Source of the DNA: Myxococcales bacterium
GTDB taxonomy: Bacteria; Myxococcota_A; Polyangia; Polyangiales; Polyangiaceae
DNA: 64,000 nt
NCBI GenBank assembly: GCA_016706225.1
Contig: JADJKB010000021.1
Location: 992,001 to 1,056,000 of the forward strand
Direction: 5' to 3'
The notes beneath the pieces were generated by a model. The model was given only the letters and a program-made list of their open reading frames with translations. It did no database searches and was not told the DNA's origin. A program made the position numbers and the translations under genes. Position 1 is the first letter of the stretch. Every line of letters starts with the position of its first letter. Positions 62,101-64,000 of the stretch are shown in pieces.

Positions 62101-62528
62101 ACGAAGGGACCAAGCGGCTCGCGGGCTTCGTAGCCGGTTCCGCTCTGCCCCACGTACAACCATCCGCCGTCTTCCAAGTGCAGGATCGCGATCAGCGGTT
62201 CCGGCGCGAGCCGAGCGGCAGCGCGCACGAGGCCGGTCTTCTTCTCGAACTGCCAGCGCTCGCCTCGCTCGCCGGCGTACAGCAGCGTTCCGTCCGAAAG
62301 CTCCACTCGGGCCAGGAGCGGCGCCTCGGTCCGCGGGTGATAAAGCCAGCTCGCCGGCGACGGGAAGGTCGTCTCACCGCGCGCGTTCTCGAGCAGCGAG
62401 TCCCGCGGTCGCACCGGTCCGGCGTTGCGACTGCAAGCCACCAATGCCCCACCCACGATGCCCGCGGCGGTCACGAGAATTCCACACGCGCGGAGCGCGC
62501 GACGAGCTGTGGGGGAGCGGGGTCTCAT
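59141..62528 (-). pseudogene. Large BNR-repeat lipoprotein with a single frame shift
   Basis: Two frames join to one protein of about 1128 residues. The N-terminal part (from ATG 62528) has lipobox A-L-V-A-C at about 32 and runs to WKPVGP; there a run of four G (61971-61974 on the plus strand) shifts the frame. With three G the reading continues WKPVGPSATRFVDVML. BNR/Asp-box motifs recur along it: SPDAGATWKPVGP, TKDGGMSWTKLD, SDDAGKSFERE, SKDGGASFEGRE and SLDGGATWDPIGR, each marking a propeller blade. It may be a real mutation or a sequencing error. Such propellers bind or cut glycans; function unknown. Confidence 0.85.
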
Positions 62529-62542
62529 CCGGCGCAGGGATG

Positions 62543-63013
62543 TTACTCCGGATTGTGTCGAGCGGGGCCGCTCTGGCGGGCGGTAGAAAGAGGGCCGCGA
62601 GCGTCACCCTGCCGGAGCCGGGCGTGCACGCGCGCTTCCAGCGCGTTCGCCGGGGCTTCTTCCGGATCGGCCGCGTGTCCCGAGGTCCGCTCGCGACCCT
62701 GCTCGCGATGCAGGAGCAGGTGTGCGACCCGCGCCGCGAGCCGAGCGTCGCCGGAGTTTCCATCGAGCAAGAGCAGGTCACCGGCGGTGACGCCGGCGCC
62801 CCCAGGAGAAAAACACGAGCCGAAGGTCCCGCGCTGCCGGCGCGCGAGCTCGGCTGCCTCGGGATCGTGCGCGAGCAGGTCGAGGATGCGCGCGGTGCGA
62901 GCGTCGTCCGGTGCGTAGGCGGCGGGGCACGTCGGCGTTGCACGCCCACACGACAGGGCAACTACTAGAGTTGCCCAGCCCAGGGCGATGCACCTGCATG
63001 GTCTGGCGCTCAC
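62543..63013 (-). CDS. Small lipoprotein
   Basis: 156 residues from a GTG that overlaps the stop of the upstream gene as GTGA. Lipobox A-L-S-C at about 22, then a helical region (RTARILDLLAHDPEAAELARR) and a part with GVTAGDLLLLDGNSGDARLAARVAHLLLHREQ, ending in an Arg/Ala-rich disordered tail. No motif recognised. It sits between the MYXO-CTERM-like and BNR genes, all on the same strand with spacing of 15 bases or less. Confidence 0.78.
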   Translation of the reverse strand: MSARPCRCIALGWATLVVALSCGRATPTCPAAYAPDDARTARILDLLAHDPEAAELARRQRGTFGSCFSPGGAGVTAGDLLLLDGNSGDARLAARVAHLLLHREQGRERTSGHAADPEEAPANALEARVHARLRQGDARGPLSTARQSGPARHNPE

Positions 63014-63702
63014 GTCGCACGCTGCCCGCGCTCACGCCGCCTCGCCGACCAAAGCGCCAGGGCCCCGATGCTGAACAGCGCCCCGGAGATCCCCGAAGCG
63101 GGCGAGCCTGCGCAGCCGGAGCCACACCCACTTGGGCGCGGCTGCATGCCCCCGTTCGGGGGCGGTTGTGCAAAACCATTCGAGGATGGCGGCGAGCCGC
63201 CATTCGGCTCGGGGCCCGGCGGAGGAGCCGTCGGCGTGACACACAGGGATCCGGGGCGACACTCACTCGGCGAAGCACAGGCCCGGCTCGCGCCGCAGAC
63301 GTTGACGGCGACCCAATCCGTGACCGGCTCGGGCAGCTGGGCGCATGGCTCACCGAGCACGCGGGGCACACCCAGCTCGGAGCCGCGGGGAACCTCGAGG
63401 GCTCCGCAAGTGGAGCTGCGCGTTCGCGGCTCGAAACACAGGGTCGCCGGTCGACACACCTTCCCGACGTGAGAACACTGCGCGTCTTCCGTGCACTGGT
63501 GCAGCACACACCTGCCGCCCACCACGCCGAACCAGCCGTTCGGGCAGTTCGTCGGGGCCACTTTCTCGCAGCGCGGACCGCCGTGATCCGTGACCCCCAC
63601 CGTGCCCGGCGGACACTGCTCAGGTGGGGGCGGCACCGCGTCGGCCGAGGCGGCCCGGGCAAACCAGACGACCAAGAGCGGTAGAGCGCGGAGCCACCTC
63701 AT
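63010..63702 (-). CDS. Secreted Cys-rich protein with MYXO-CTERM-like tail
   Basis: 230 residues from ATG 63702. Signal peptide (residues 1-21, ending ARAASA). Many Cys in the middle (CPPGTVGVT, CTEDAQCSHVGKVC, CGASRACASPSECRPGSLC) suggest disulphides. A Pro/Asn/Gly stretch leads to a C-terminus with C-G-S-G-C-A-G, a hydrophobic segment and a basic end (ALWSARRRERGQRA). This is the layout of the MYXO-CTERM sorting signal, in which a Cys-containing motif is followed by a membrane helix and Arg-rich tail, processed by a myxosortase in Myxococcota. The protein is probably moved to the surface. Confidence 0.82.
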   Translation of the reverse strand: MRWLRALPLLVVWFARAASADAVPPPPEQCPPGTVGVTDHGGPRCEKVAPTNCPNGWFGVVGGRCVLHQCTEDAQCSHVGKVCRPATLCFEPRTRSSTCGALEVPRGSELGVPRVLGEPCAQLPEPVTDWVAVNVCGASRACASPSECRPGSLCVTPTAPPPGPEPNGGSPPSSNGFAQPPPNGGMQPRPSGCGSGCAGSPASGISGALFSIGALALWSARRRERGQRAT

Positions 63703-63748
63703 CCGGGCGACTCTACGCGAAGCGCGGCGTGGGGCGGTAGAGCGACGC

Positions 63749-64000
63749 TCAGCCGACTGGGTAGCTCTCGAGCTTCGTACAGAGCCCGGGCCACTCCGCG
63801 CGCAGCGAGCCATCGGCCAGCGGGTAGAGCATGCCCTCTTCCTTCATGTTGTGCTGCTGGATCAGCATCAACAGAGTGTCGCCCTGGTCGAGCAGCGCCT
63901 CGAGCTGACCCGCCTGTGCCGCCTTGCCCATCGTATCGAGCAGCGACCGCATCTGGACGTGCTCACTCCGCATCACGCTGGTGGGACCGCGCCCCCCCAT
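63749..64000 (-). CDS. Hemerythrin-like protein, partial (cut by window edge)
   Basis: 83 residues to the edge of the window; the ATG at the edge may be internal. Helical, with SEHVQMRSLLDTM and MLIQQHNMKEEGMLYPLAD, matching two helices of a hemerythrin HHE domain that supply His and Glu ligands to a diiron site. The first helix with its His would lie outside the window. Such proteins bind oxygen, NO or iron. The minus-strand stop lies 47 bases from the MYXO-CTERM-like gene's start. Confidence 0.8.
   Translation of the reverse strand: MGGRGPTSVMRSEHVQMRSLLDTMGKAAQAGQLEALLDQGDTLLMLIQQHNMKEEGMLYPLADGSLRAEWPGLCTKLESYPVG

Overview
The window reads as a chromosomal segment of a high-GC myxobacterium, most likely Myxococcota, class Polyangia. 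The evidence is a very high GC content with strong GC3 bias, a Ser/Thr kinase, a DUF2378-like protein (a family known almost only from myxobacteria), a MYXO-CTERM-like C-terminus, PEGA-domain proteins, and many lipoproteins with long Gly/Ser linkers right after the lipobox. I saw no rRNA, tRNA or CRISPR array. Genes are densely packed; many convergent pairs end 4-20 bases apart and many same-strand pairs overlap by ATGA or GTGA.

Layout. 0-13 kb: lipoproteins, a nitrate-reductase-associated/MoaC-like fusion, serB, an O-methyltransferase, an M20 peptidase, a Ser/Thr kinase coupled to a TPR membrane protein, an epimerase, slyX, and a ferritin-like diiron protein. 13-21 kb: a PEGA protein, a lytic transglycosylase with a Lys/Pro/Ala tail, a TerB-like protein, then a long minus-strand run (DUF-type protein, NtrY-like kinase, TlpA-like thioredoxin, DUF962, YggX, lipoprotein). 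21-31 kb: M18 aminopeptidase, GH114-like lipoprotein, Bcp peroxiredoxin, membrane proteins, a possible 29-residue membrane microprotein, a 3-hydroxyacyl-CoA dehydrogenase and a DUF2378-like protein. 31-35 kb: a radical SAM/SPASM gene translationally coupled to a zinc-ribbon lipoprotein-like peptide ending in two P-L-Y-G-x-P motifs, downstream of a carotenoid-desaturase-like flavoprotein. 35-46 kb: amidohydrolase, glycosidase-like lipoprotein, AttH/CrtC-like protein, thiolase, Shelph-type phosphatase, RNase J. 46-51 kb: a scarred region in which a perfect 32-base direct repeat brackets about 3.8 kb carrying gene fragments at both ends. 51-64 kb: GT2 glycosyltransferase and glycosidase-like lipoprotein, an ECF sigma/anti-sigma pair, purB, and a minus-strand run of secreted proteins ending in a partial hemerythrin gene.

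The strongest candidate for an undescribed system is the radical SAM/zinc-ribbon pair at 31.4-33.2 kb, which has the layout of a maturase and its peptide substrate. Other notable points are the NRAP-MoaC fusion that has lost both catalytic lysines, the 32-base repeat scar, and three apparent single-base indels, all at GGGCCC sites, which may be sequencing artefacts.
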